Assembly (NCBI RefSeq): GCF_003994465.1
Contig: NZ_RZNX01000007.1
Location: 130,262 to 194,261, forward strand
Direction of reading: 5' to 3'
Origin: Paenibacillus zeisoli
Lineage (GTDB): Bacteria > Bacillota > Bacilli > Paenibacillales > Paenibacillaceae
Length of the DNA: 64,000 nt
Shown here: one piece after another, positions 15,237 through 22,940 of the stretch
Position numbering within the stretch: position 1 is the stretch's first letter
Layout: each line of letters opens with the position of its first letter
Program-made: the position numbers and the translations under genes
The notes under the pieces: generated by a model
What the model was told of the DNA's origin: nothing
What the model saw: only the letters and a program-made list of their open reading frames with translations
Databases searched by the model: none

Positions 15237-16565
15237 ATGCGTGGAGGAAAGGTTGTTAGCTTAACATTATCGGCTGCCCTTCTTGCTGGTATGGTTGGGA
15301 TTACAGGTTGTGGCAAGAACCCGAATAATAACAATAACTTTCGTACCCAGAATGCGAAGACAGGGAATCGTTATGACTTGAATTCGGTACAGAACAACCG
15401 CATTATGGGCCTGAAATACAGCCCGGTACTGAGCAACAAGGTGTCTTCGCTGAGCCAAGTCAGAACTGCACAGGTTCTGGTCACTGACCGTGACGCTTAT
15501 GTAGCCGTGACCCTTCATGGACCACATGGAACTTCAGGTGCGGGATACAGCGCCAAGAGCGTAACTCCGGGAGGAAGCCGTACTGGAGCTGATGGTCTGG
15601 GCCATGGCATCGGAAGATCCGGTGTTGCCGGAAGTCTCCTGGATGCAGTCCGCGGGGGAACTTACGGGTCAAGTGGAACAGGCGGTACCCGTACTTACGG
15701 TACGTATGGTGCCGATGGCAGAGGAGCAGGAACCAACATGGGAACTGGCTATTATGGCGGTATGAACGGAGGACTATCCGGTAACTCCTATTACTCTTAC
15801 GGAGGTGGCAGCGGTCCAAGATCCTCCGCGGGCACAGGCTTTGGTTATGCCCCTGGAATTGGCGGCACAAATACGAATGCTACCGGAATGAATGGGAACA
15901 TCATGAACAGTAGAGGGATGGGCACAACTACTGGGAATGGAACCATGAATACGAATCATCCAGGTTTGAATGGAGCCAATAACTTCAGCAGCAACGGGCT
16001 GGACGCCAATGGGCTTCGTTCGAATAGCTTGAGAGGCACGAATGGAAGCTACATGAACGGCACTGGCGGGACTACAGGTGGCTATGGTACTGGCGGTTCC
16101 TATGGAACTAACGGAAATACAGGTACCTACGGAACCTATGGCACGAATGGTACAACAGGGCTCAATGGAACTAACGGAACAACCGGTTCCTATGGAACTC
16201 ATGGCACGAGCGGCAGCTATGGTACGAATGGTACCGGTCCACTGGATACTATCCCGCAATCGCTGAAGATTGAAATCGAGGGCAAAATCAAGGCTTCCGC
16301 GCCGCATATCCAGAATGTTCATGTCTCCGGCCATCCTGAGTTTGTATCCCGCGTCAGCGGTTATGCAACACAGTCCCAGGGCGGACAAATGCTTCGCGGC
16401 GTCGAGAGTGATTTCAGCTCGCTGATTCAGCGTATCTTCCCGTCCCGTGCCGGAACGATGACCGGTCCAAGCGGTTATACGCCAGCTCCGCGTAATACCA
16501 ATGGAATCGGAAATACGACGAATGGTCCATCCACAAATGGTTACTCAGGCGGAACTACCCGCTAA
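15237..16565 (+). CDS. YhcN/YlaJ-type spore lipoprotein with a large Gly-rich insertion
   Basis: A 442-residue lipoprotein. The signal peptide ends in the lipobox ITGC, with lipidated Cys25. Residues about 45-93 (RIMGLKYSPVLS to DAYVAVTL) and about 336-400 (SLKIEIEGKIKASAPHIQNV to SLIQRIF) form the two halves of a YhcN/YlaJ domain, found in forespore membrane lipoproteins of spore formers. They are separated by about 240 residues rich in Gly, Thr, Ser, Asn and Tyr with YGTNGTTG-like repeats, far beyond the usual size. The ATG at 15237 has GGGGGA 7 nt upstream; two earlier ATGs overlap that site. A sigma-G-like promoter precedes it. It is probably anchored in a spore membrane and affects germination or outgrowth. 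Confidence 0.85.
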   Translation: MRGGKVVSLTLSAALLAGMVGITGCGKNPNNNNNFRTQNAKTGNRYDLNSVQNNRIMGLKYSPVLSNKVSSLSQVRTAQVLVTDRDAYVAVTLHGPHGTSGAGYSAKSVTPGGSRTGADGLGHGIGRSGVAGSLLDAVRGGTYGSSGTGGTRTYGTYGADGRGAGTNMGTGYYGGMNGGLSGNSYYSYGGGSGPRSSAGTGFGYAPGIGGTNTNATGMNGNIMNSRGMGTTTGNGTMNTNHPGLNGANNFSSNGLDANGLRSNSLRGTNGSYMNGTGGTTGGYGTGGSYGTNGNTGTYGTYGTNGTTGLNGTNGTTGSYGTHGTSGSYGTNGTGPLDTIPQSLKIEIEGKIKASAPHIQNVHVSGHPEFVSRVSGYATQSQGGQMLRGVESDFSSLIQRIFPSRAGTMTGPSGYTPAPRNTNGIGNTTNGPSTNGYSGGTTR

Positions 16566-16598
16566 GCTGATCTGACAACAAATAGGCGTGATAAAAGA

Positions 16599-16645
16599 AC
16601 TGGGCAGCGGGTATCCATGAAGGATATCTGCTGCCCAGTCTTTAT
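16599..16645. terminator. Bidirectional intrinsic terminator
   Basis: ACTGGGCAGC at 16599-16608 pairs with GCTGCCCAGT at 16630-16639, followed by CTTTAT. It separates the lipoprotein gene and the converging nagA. Confidence 0.75.
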
Positions 16646-16693
16646 GCTGTTTGCGGCGGTTCAGGACGAAAATGCGTGTTCAGTTCAATCAGG

Positions 16694-17911
16694 TCAGGTC
16701 AATCTGCCTTTGATCCAGACCTTCTGTAATTCCAGATTCTCCTGATCTACAAGCAGGAGATCTGCCTGCTTGCCTGTCTCAATGGAGCCCGTACGAGGCT
16801 CAATACGAAGCAGCTTTGCCGGATTGCCGCTGGCCATCTTGGAGGCATGCTCCACACTCAGCCCTACCTGCTGGACAAGATAGCGGAAGCCGCGAATCAT
16901 GGTCAAGGTACTTCCCGCTAGAGTCCCCGGGCTTTCTTTAAGCGTACATACATGGCCCTCAACAACAACCGGAAGATCGCCAAGCATGTACTCCCCATCA
17001 CCTAGTCCCGCCGCAGACATCGCATCCGTAATGAGGATGAAGTTCTCCGCAGTCTTCAGCTTGGCAATGATGGAGATTGCTGCGGCATGAACGTGAATGC
17101 CATCGGCAATAATCTCGGCACTTATCTGCGGAGAGCTGAGAATGGCACCGGCAGCTCCAGGCTTCCGGTGATGAAGCGGAGTCATCGCATTGAACATATG
17201 CACCGAGTGATGGAGACCGACTTCTATCGCAGCCATAATCTCTTCATAAGTGGCATCGGTATGGCCTGCCGCAGCTACAATTCCTTTGCTGCGAAGGTAA
17301 CGGATCAGATCATGCGCTCCCTCGCGTTCAGGGGCAAAAGTGACTTGTTTGATCAGACCGGGATACTTCGTTTCCCATTCATCAATCCATTCTTTATTCG
17401 GGGGAACAATGTGTTCTGGATTCTGTGCGCCAGGCCATTTTGGACTGATGAAAGGTCCCTCCAGATGAATACCTTCGAGCTGGGCGTAGGGCATATCCTT
17501 TGATTTGTAGATATGAACTTCTTCCAGAACCCGGTCCAACACCACCCTCGGCGTTGTCATCGTGGTAGCCAGCATCGCCGTGGTACCCTGGCCTGCATGA
17601 AACCTTGTAATAGTATCCAGCGAATCCTGCGTGGAATCCGTAAAATCTTCTTGCATTCCTCCATGAACATGGATATCAATGAATCCTGGTAGGACATAAG
17701 CTCCCTTGGCATCGATAACCGTGGCCGAGTCAACGTTCAGGGTAGGGGCTCCAGATGAGGAACCAACGTAACGGATGATTCCGTCAATTACCGTGACAGC
17801 CCCATCCATAATAATCCCAATTGGCGTGACAACTTGACCGTGGATAATCTGGAAGGTGGTTCTATTATTCTTATTCCTCTGATTCTTCTGATTGCTCTGG
17901 TTGCTCATCAT
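16694..17911 (-). CDS. nagA: N-acetylglucosamine-6-phosphate deacetylase
   Basis: A 405-residue amidohydrolase that removes acetate from GlcNAc-6-phosphate in the cytoplasm. Diagnostic motifs: HVHGG (metal), LEGPFISP (metal-binding Glu), AAGHTDA, HMFNAMTPLHHRKPG and LITDAMSAAG (catalytic Asp). The ATG at 17911 follows AGGAGGAAGG; it overlaps the nagB stop as ATGA. A longer frame to 17983 would begin inside nagB without a site. An unusual Asn/Gln-rich start (SNQSNQKNQ) precedes the domain. With nagB and the RpiR regulator it forms a three-gene unit for amino sugars released from cell wall or chitin. Confidence 0.96.
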   Translation of the reverse strand: MMSNQSNQKNQRNKNNRTTFQIIHGQVVTPIGIIMDGAVTVIDGIIRYVGSSSGAPTLNVDSATVIDAKGAYVLPGFIDIHVHGGMQEDFTDSTQDSLDTITRFHAGQGTTAMLATTMTTPRVVLDRVLEEVHIYKSKDMPYAQLEGIHLEGPFISPKWPGAQNPEHIVPPNKEWIDEWETKYPGLIKQVTFAPEREGAHDLIRYLRSKGIVAAAGHTDATYEEIMAAIEVGLHHSVHMFNAMTPLHHRKPGAAGAILSSPQISAEIIADGIHVHAAAISIIAKLKTAENFILITDAMSAAGLGDGEYMLGDLPVVVEGHVCTLKESPGTLAGSTLTMIRGFRYLVQQVGLSVEHASKMASGNPAKLLRIEPRTGSIETGKQADLLLVDQENLELQKVWIKGRLT

Positions 17912-18636
17912 AACCTTCCTCCTGCAGCTTGATCGACCAGGACAACCACATTCGAGTGGGTCTGGATCAGGGAAGCGGGACATTGCGTCGTTAAGGGTCC
18001 TGTTAGGGCACGTTCCAAAATTTCGGCCTTGCTTGCTCCCCTGGCCATAAGCAGGATTTGCCGGGATTTCAGAATCGAGCCAATGCCCATCGTTATCGCG
18101 TGGGTAGGGACCTCATCAATGGAATTGAAAAAGCGGGCATTCGCCTCCCGGGTACGCTCCTTCAGTTCCACCACATGCGTATGGGCATGGAGCTCGTCAG
18201 CAGGCTCGTTAAACCCGATATGGCCATTGTGGCCAATACCGAGAATCTGCAGATCAACCTGTCCGGCATTCTCCAGCATCCGGGTATATTCGAGCGCTGC
18301 CTTCTCTGGATCCGCTGCGGTTCCATCAGGGATATGCGCATTCTTCAGGTCCATATCCACATGGTTGAACAGCTTCTCATTCATGAAGTGGCGATAGCTT
18401 TCCGGATGCTCGGCTGACAGACCGATATATTCATCCAGATTAAAGCTCCGGGCCTGTGCGAAGCTGACCAATCCCTGTTGGTACAGTTCAATCAGATGAC
18501 TGTATACACCTACAGGTGTACTGCCTGTTGCAAGACCTAGAATTGCACGGGGATTGGACTGGAGCAGACTGGCAATCATGCCAGCCCCAACCTGGTTGAA
18601 CTGTTCGTCACTGGATACCTTTACAATGTTCAGCAT
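17908..18636 (-). CDS. nagB: Glucosamine-6-phosphate deaminase
   Basis: A 242-residue enzyme converting glucosamine-6-phosphate to fructose-6-phosphate and ammonia. Motifs: GLATGSTPVGVY (phosphate loop), NLDEYIGL (catalytic Asp), ILGIGHNGHIGFNEP (catalytic His loop) and the Lys-containing GASKAEILERAL. The ATG at 18636 has GAGGGA 9 nt upstream; that site lies in the intercistronic gap after rpiR. Length fits the short Bacillus-type NagB without the allosteric extension. It is in the same transcript as rpiR upstream and nagA downstream. Confidence 0.96.
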   Translation of the reverse strand: MLNIVKVSSDEQFNQVGAGMIASLLQSNPRAILGLATGSTPVGVYSHLIELYQQGLVSFAQARSFNLDEYIGLSAEHPESYRHFMNEKLFNHVDMDLKNAHIPDGTAADPEKAALEYTRMLENAGQVDLQILGIGHNGHIGFNEPADELHAHTHVVELKERTREANARFFNSIDEVPTHAITMGIGSILKSRQILLMARGASKAEILERALTGPLTTQCPASLIQTHSNVVVLVDQAAGGRL

Positions 18637-18652
18637 CGGAATCATTCCCTCT

Positions 18653-19504
18653 TCAAGTATTTGTGCGGAATTTGCGTACATTCTGATAAGAGCTTTCCAG
18701 CCGCGGAATATAGTCCTCAAATTTTCTGCTTACCATTCCCGTAAAAAGAATATCGATAACGTGCAGCTGTGCGATCCGGGATGCCATATCTCCGCGCCGC
18801 ATCCCTTTCTCAAGAGAGGAAGAGAAGAGGGATATATCCGCCAGGGAGGCCAGCGTGCTGCTGCCGTATTGAGTCAGGGAGATCGTGAAGGCTCCGCTAT
18901 CCTTCGCACAGCGCATGGCACTGATCGTCTCGGAGGTCTCTCCCGAGTAGGACACGGCAAGAGCTACATCTTCGGGACCGAGACCGGAAGCGGAGGTGAT
19001 CTGCATATGGGAATCCGCGAAGGCCGTGCTATTCTTGCCGATACGTATCAGCTTTTGATAAAAGTCCTGGGCGACAATCGAGGAGGTGGCTGCGCCATAG
19101 AGATCAATGCGTCCGGCCCGGCACAATGCCGCTACAGCTTTCTCTAGCAGGCTCATATCCAGTAGCCTGGTTGTGTCCGTGATCGAGGCCAGGTGATTGG
19201 CTTCTATCGCTTCGGCAATTTTATGAAGAGAGTTGCCGGCGATCACATCCTGGTAGGCATTCTCAGAAGGCTTCTGGGCAAGCTCGCCAGCCAGTTTCAT
19301 TTTGAAATCAGGAAATCCCTTGAAATGGAATGTCTTGCAGAAACGAGTAATGGTGGAAGGACTGATCCCGCATACCTGGGCAAGCTCGGTTATGCCGAGA
19401 TGAACGACAGAAGAAGGGGACTCAAGAATCTTCTCGCCCAGACGTCGTTCCTGCGGGGGCAGAGCTTCTAATTGTTGTTCCAAAGCATGAAGAATAGGAG
19501 ACAA
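18653..19504 (-). CDS. RpiR-family transcriptional regulator
   Basis: A 283-residue regulator: an N-terminal helix-turn-helix (about 1-75, ITELAQVCGISPSTITRFCKTF) and a SIS sugar-phosphate isomerase domain (about 125-255, IDLYGAATSSIVAQDF, AVSYSGETSETISAM) that senses a phosphosugar. The start is TTG at 19504, with AGAGGGG about 8 nt upstream. It heads the rpiR-nagB-nagA operon, so it probably controls it in response to an amino-sugar phosphate. Many Bacillales instead use the GntR-family NagR for this job. Two TGAAAATTATTT repeats just upstream may be its operator. Confidence 0.9.
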   Translation of the reverse strand: MSPILHALEQQLEALPPQERRLGEKILESPSSVVHLGITELAQVCGISPSTITRFCKTFHFKGFPDFKMKLAGELAQKPSENAYQDVIAGNSLHKIAEAIEANHLASITDTTRLLDMSLLEKAVAALCRAGRIDLYGAATSSIVAQDFYQKLIRIGKNSTAFADSHMQITSASGLGPEDVALAVSYSGETSETISAMRCAKDSGAFTISLTQYGSSTLASLADISLFSSSLEKGMRRGDMASRIAQLHVIDILFTGMVSRKFEDYIPRLESSYQNVRKFRTNT

Positions 19505-19518
19505 GCTTAACGCCCCTC

Positions 19519-19564
19519 TGAAAATTATTTTTGATAATTAACTTTATTTAGTGAAAATTATTTC
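19519..19564. promoter_or_regulatory. Two direct repeats upstream of rpiR
   Basis: TGAAAATTATTT occurs at 19519-19530 and again at 19552-19563, 33 bp apart (about three helical turns). They lie directly upstream of the rpiR start. Direct repeats with whole-turn spacing suit a regulator operator; which protein binds is not shown. Confidence 0.4.
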
Positions 19565-19623
19565 TAATTTTGATTTGATAATAATACATTCCAATCGGTT
19601 TTTCAAGGACTCCAGACTAAGTA

Positions 19624-19652
19624 TTGACAATTTTTTTAGCAGGTATTATATT
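19624..19652 (+). promoter_or_regulatory. Sigma-A promoter of marR-efflux operon
   Basis: TTGACA at 19624-19629 and TATATT at 19647-19652, 17 nt apart. The -35 box is perfect. It reads toward marR, and an AT-rich palindrome begins 9 nt downstream. Confidence 0.75.
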
Positions 19653-19660
19653 TTCATAAG

Positions 19661-19683
19661 TTAAATAATAAAGTATTTAAATA
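19661..19683. promoter_or_regulatory. Palindromic operator, probably for MarR
   Basis: TTAAATA (19661-19667) and TATTTAA (19674-19680) are perfect inverted copies with a 6-nt centre; TATTTAAATA at 19674-19683 is a second overlapping palindrome. The position covers the expected transcription start of marR. MarR proteins usually bind such AT-rich palindromes, so autorepression is likely. Confidence 0.65.
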
Positions 19684-19721
19684 TTAAACATGGAAGACAT
19701 GTAGATTGAGGTGATGGGCTT

Positions 19722-20162
19722 TTGGATTACGATGGTTACATCGACCGGATAGAGGCGGCCTGGAAGAGTACGATCCGCAAGATGGAATCTGAGATCATGG
19801 TTCACCGGGAGCTTGGGCTTACCGGCCCCCAGTATCACATGCTGGCGCTGATCTCGAAGGAGAAATCGTGCAACATTTCATATCTGGCTGAGAAGCTGGA
19901 GGTGAAGCCGAGCGCCATAACAGTCATGATCGACCGGCTGGTACAGAACGATTATGTAGAACGGCGCCATGACGAGCATGACCGTAGAGCCGTGCTTGTC
20001 TCAGTAACTGAACACGGGGAAGAGATTCTTAAAGAAGCCAAGAAAAAGTCACGGGCTATTATCAGGTATTACTTCTCCCATCTGGATGAGAACGAGCTGA
20101 CTACACTTACGGGAATATTTGAGAAGTTCGCAGCCATAGAGAAGCCAGGCAGGGAAGAATGA
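19722..20162 (+). CDS. MarR-family transcriptional regulator
   Basis: A 146-residue winged-helix regulator. The recognition region is SYLAEKLEVKPSAITVMIDRLVQNDYVERRHDEHDRRA, containing the DxRxx wing motif (DEHDRR) typical of MarR. The start is TTG at 19722, with GAGGTGATGG 7 nt upstream. The next gene, a DHA2 efflux pump, follows after 38 nt, so the usual arrangement of a repressor of its own drug-efflux operon applies. The palindrome at 19661-19683 is the likely operator. No redox cysteine is obvious, so it is probably ligand-sensing. Confidence 0.92.
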   Translation: MDYDGYIDRIEAAWKSTIRKMESEIMVHRELGLTGPQYHMLALISKEKSCNISYLAEKLEVKPSAITVMIDRLVQNDYVERRHDEHDRRAVLVSVTEHGEEILKEAKKKSRAIIRYYFSHLDENELTTLTGIFEKFAAIEKPGREE

Positions 20163-20200
20163 ACGCCAAGAGCAGGACATTTTAAGGAGGAACGGTTATT

Positions 20201-21823
20201 TTGTCAGAACACATTACTGAAGCACCTGCCATGGATGCTTCCAAGAGAAAGCTGCTCGTCATCGGGCTTATCATCGCCATGCTGTTCGCGGCGTTAGATG
20301 GCACGATTGTAGGTACAGCGATGCCAACCATAGTCAAGGATCTGGGTGGGCTCTCCTTGATCACCTGGTTGACCACAGCCTACTTGCTGACTTCCACTAC
20401 AGTTGTACCCCTGGCCGGCAAGCTTGCGGATTTGTTTGGACGCCGCGTTGTCTACATGACGGGGCTAATTATATTTATGGCAGGCTCCGCATTATGCGGG
20501 ATGTCCCAGAATATGACGGAACTGATTATCTTCCGGGCTATCCAGGGTCTGGGTGGCGGGGTCATGATGCCAATGGCCATGATCATTATCGGGGATTTAT
20601 TTACAGGTAAGGAGCGCGCCAAATGGCAGGGGATCTTCGGAGCCCTGTATGGACTGTCTTCCGTCCTCGGTCCGCAAATCGGCGGCTGGATCGTAGATGC
20701 CTGGAACTGGACTTGGGTCTTTTACATTAACCTACCAGTTGGAGTACTTGCTGTTATCTTTATCGCCAAAGGCCTGCCGAAGCATATCAATAAAGGACCG
20801 GTCAGGCTGGATATGGCCGGTACGATTACGATGGTCATCGGCGTGGTGGCCCTTCTCCTGGCGCTCAGCTTCGGGGGAGAGAAGTATGACTGGGGCTCAT
20901 GGCAGATTATAACGATGTTTATCGTTGCTCTTATCTCGCTTGCCGCTTTTGTCTTCATTGAATCCAGAACAGAAGATCCGATTCTCCCGGTCTCCCTGTT
21001 CAAGAACCGCACGTTCACCATGCTGAACGGAATTGGCTTCTTCATGGCGATCGGCATGTTCGGGGCCATCATGTTTGTGCCTCTCTTTATGCAGTGGGTC
21101 GTTGGAGTAAGCGCAACCCAGTCGGGGACCATTATGACTCCGATGATGATTGCCATGATTCTGACCAGTGTATTTGGCGGACGCCTAGTGTACTCCCTTG
21201 GTGTCAAGCTTCAGATCATTCTGGGTATGCTGGTGATGGCTGCCGGCTTTTATCTGCTGACCACGCTGTCTCTAGACACCAGTCAGCTCATGGCTACCTC
21301 TTATATGGTCGTGATTGGACTGGGCATGGGTCTGGTTATGCCTATTCTGACCCTTGCGCTTCAGGAAAGTTTTCCGAAAGCACAGCTGGGTGTGGTCACT
21401 TCATCTTCCCAGTTCTTCCGTTCCATCGGGGGGACGTTCGGTATGACTCTACTTGGCGCTATCATGAATAATAAATCAGGCAGCATGCTGACGAGTGACC
21501 TGACACCACTTCTAAGTCAGCTGCCGGAGAAAGCCAAGCCGCTGGTGGATAAATTCAACGATATGATCGAACACAATCCGCAGCAGATCTATTCTGCCGT
21601 GCAATCCCCAGAGATGCAGAAGGCGATTCCGCCGCAGCTGATGGAGATGGTGAATCCGATTCTCAAGAATGCACTGGTTGAATCCTTGCATAGCGTCTTC
21701 CTGTATGGATTGTTCTTTGTCCTAGCTGGGGTAGTCGTTGCTCTGGTGATGAGGAACGTCAAGCTGTCGGATGCCGGCAAAAAGAAACCGAGTGCCGCAG
21801 CAGAGAACGCTGTTCAGCAGTAA
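20201..21823 (+). CDS. DHA2 (EmrB/QacA) family multidrug efflux transporter
   Basis: A 540-residue major-facilitator protein with about 14 hydrophobic segments. Motif D1/TM1 LFAALDGTIVGTAMPTIV carries the acidic residue of drug/proton antiporters. Motif A is GKLADLFGRR and motif C is LGPQIGGWIV in TM5. A long extracytoplasmic loop near residues 430-490 (LTPLLSQLPEKAKPL to NPILKNAL) is typical of EmrB-type Gram-positive members. The start is TTG at 20201 behind AAGGAGG. It forms an operon with the preceding marR, which probably represses it until a drug-like ligand arrives. The substrate is unknown. Confidence 0.93.
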   Translation: MSEHITEAPAMDASKRKLLVIGLIIAMLFAALDGTIVGTAMPTIVKDLGGLSLITWLTTAYLLTSTTVVPLAGKLADLFGRRVVYMTGLIIFMAGSALCGMSQNMTELIIFRAIQGLGGGVMMPMAMIIIGDLFTGKERAKWQGIFGALYGLSSVLGPQIGGWIVDAWNWTWVFYINLPVGVLAVIFIAKGLPKHINKGPVRLDMAGTITMVIGVVALLLALSFGGEKYDWGSWQIITMFIVALISLAAFVFIESRTEDPILPVSLFKNRTFTMLNGIGFFMAIGMFGAIMFVPLFMQWVVGVSATQSGTIMTPMMIAMILTSVFGGRLVYSLGVKLQIILGMLVMAAGFYLLTTLSLDTSQLMATSYMVVIGLGMGLVMPILTLALQESFPKAQLGVVTSSSQFFRSIGGTFGMTLLGAIMNNKSGSMLTSDLTPLLSQLPEKAKPLVDKFNDMIEHNPQQIYSAVQSPEMQKAIPPQLMEMVNPILKNALVESLHSVFLYGLFFVLAGVVVALVMRNVKLSDAGKKKPSAAAENAVQQ

Positions 21824-21840
21824 CATACACTTACACGGTA

Positions 21841-21875
21841 ACGCCGGACTCCTGCAGAAAGGGTCCGGCGTTCTG
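21841..21875 (+). terminator. Intrinsic terminator
   Basis: ACGCCGGAC at 21841-21849 pairs with GTCCGGCGT at 21863-21871, followed by TTCT. It ends the marR-efflux operon. Confidence 0.7.
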
Positions 21876-21925
21876 CCATTGCGGCAGCTTGCCTGCCGAA
21901 TATGCCCATTTTTCCCTATGCACCG

Positions 21926-21954
21926 CACCTTCTGCGTACCCCATTCATAATATG
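21926..21954 (+). promoter_or_regulatory. Candidate sigma-K promoter of gerE
   Basis: CACC at 21926-21929, 16 nt, then CATAATATG at 21946-21954. One base differs from mACm-N16-CATAnnnTA. In B. subtilis gerE is transcribed by sigma-K, so the placement fits. Confidence 0.5.
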
Positions 21955-22014
21955 TCTTGACTGTATCCCTTGCTTGTTAAACCACAAAACCCGAGCAAGG
22001 AGGGGTGACACATT

Positions 22015-22239
22015 TTGAAGGGCAGCGATCGCAACAGTAAATTCCTATTAACACATCGTGAGCGGGAAGTTTTCGAACTGCTCGTGCAGGATAAAACGAC
22101 GCGTGATATTGCCGGGCAGCTGTTTATCAGTGAGAAGACGGTGCGTAACCACATCTCAAATGTCATGCAGAAACTCAACGTCAAAGGTCGTGCACAGGCA
22201 GTAGTCGAGCTGATTAAGCTTGGGGAACTAAAGATTTGA
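22015..22239 (+). CDS. gerE: Spore coat gene regulator GerE
   Basis: A 74-residue LuxR-type DNA-binding protein without a receiver domain. It matches GerE in length and in sequence: LLTHREREVFELLVQDKTT, then FISEKTVRNHISNVMQKL, and a C-terminal QAVVELIKLGEL. GerE activates or represses late coat genes in the mother cell together with sigma-K. The start is TTG at 22015, with AGGAGGGGTGA upstream. Other genes in the window with sigma-K-like promoters (12827, 13806, 15042) could be its targets. A terminator follows. Confidence 0.96.
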   Translation: MKGSDRNSKFLLTHREREVFELLVQDKTTRDIAGQLFISEKTVRNHISNVMQKLNVKGRAQAVVELIKLGELKI

Positions 22240-22266
22240 GGGTGCTTCACCCGGCATGAAGCATGA

Positions 22267-22310
22267 GCCTTCTCGATGGATACCGCAGGGGAATCCGAGA
22301 AGGCTTTTTG
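22267..22310 (+). terminator. Intrinsic terminator of gerE
   Basis: GCCTTCTCG at 22267-22275 pairs with CGAGAAGGC at 22296-22304, followed by TTTTTGTTG. Confidence 0.85.
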
Positions 22311-22514
22311 TTGTACATAAAGCAGCTGAATTGCGCGATAATTGAAGAAATATTTGGGAAAGCATGAATTTAGCCTGAAAAAGAGGTATGATATATAGCA
22401 GAGCCATTAAAAGTGAGTATCAAAAGTCAGGACGGCAGCCTTTTCTTTGTGACCCTACATTCAACTGGTTGGTACGAATACCATAAGTGGTTTAACAGAA
22501 AAGGGGGAAGACAA

Positions 22515-22823
22515 GTGAAAGTGAATTTAAATTTTACGAACAAAGGTAAAATCGCAATCGAGAATTTCAACAATGAGGAGTTACTTGAAATATTTGCGAG
22601 ATACATCCGTACACTCATGAAAAAGTATGACATCGAGGTCTCGGTTCCGGTTGAAGATAACCGAAACATAGCGGAAGATGGATATATTACATTAATTGCC
22701 GAGAATGTAAAATGTGAAGTCAGTACCTTTTTCAATGAGCTGGGAAGAGACATCAAGGTTCCACTGAAGAAGAGACTTGGAGCTAAGGTCGACAATGTGT
22801 TCAAGACAGAAGTGTTGGAATAG
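22515..22823 (+). CDS. Hypothetical protein, 102 residues
   Basis: The start is GTG at 22515 with AAGGGGGAAG 4 nt upstream; a longer frame to 22413 has no site. The protein is small, charged, and has no membrane segment or signal. It begins MKVNLNFTNKGKIAIENFNN, with helices predicted by eye in the middle (EELLEIFARYIRTLMKKY) and a basic end (KKRLGAKVDNVF). I do not recognise a family. It is a single-gene unit ending in a strong terminator shared with the dipeptidase gene. Confidence 0.7.
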   Translation: MKVNLNFTNKGKIAIENFNNEELLEIFARYIRTLMKKYDIEVSVPVEDNRNIAEDGYITLIAENVKCEVSTFFNELGRDIKVPLKKRLGAKVDNVFKTEVLE

Positions 22824-22856
22824 AATCTGCTGCTGCTTGATCTCTAAGGTACAAGC

Positions 22857-22912
22857 AAAAACAGCCATTCGGATGGCCCCTTTAAGGGGAGAGATCCGGA
22901 TGGCTGTTTGTA
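22857..22912. terminator. Bidirectional intrinsic terminator
   Basis: AAACAGCCATTCGGAT near 22859-22874 pairs with ATCCGGATGGCTGTTT at 22894-22909, with one G-T pair. It stands between converging genes. Confidence 0.85.
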
Positions 22913-22940
22913 TATCATCAATAAACGCTGACCTTGCGCC

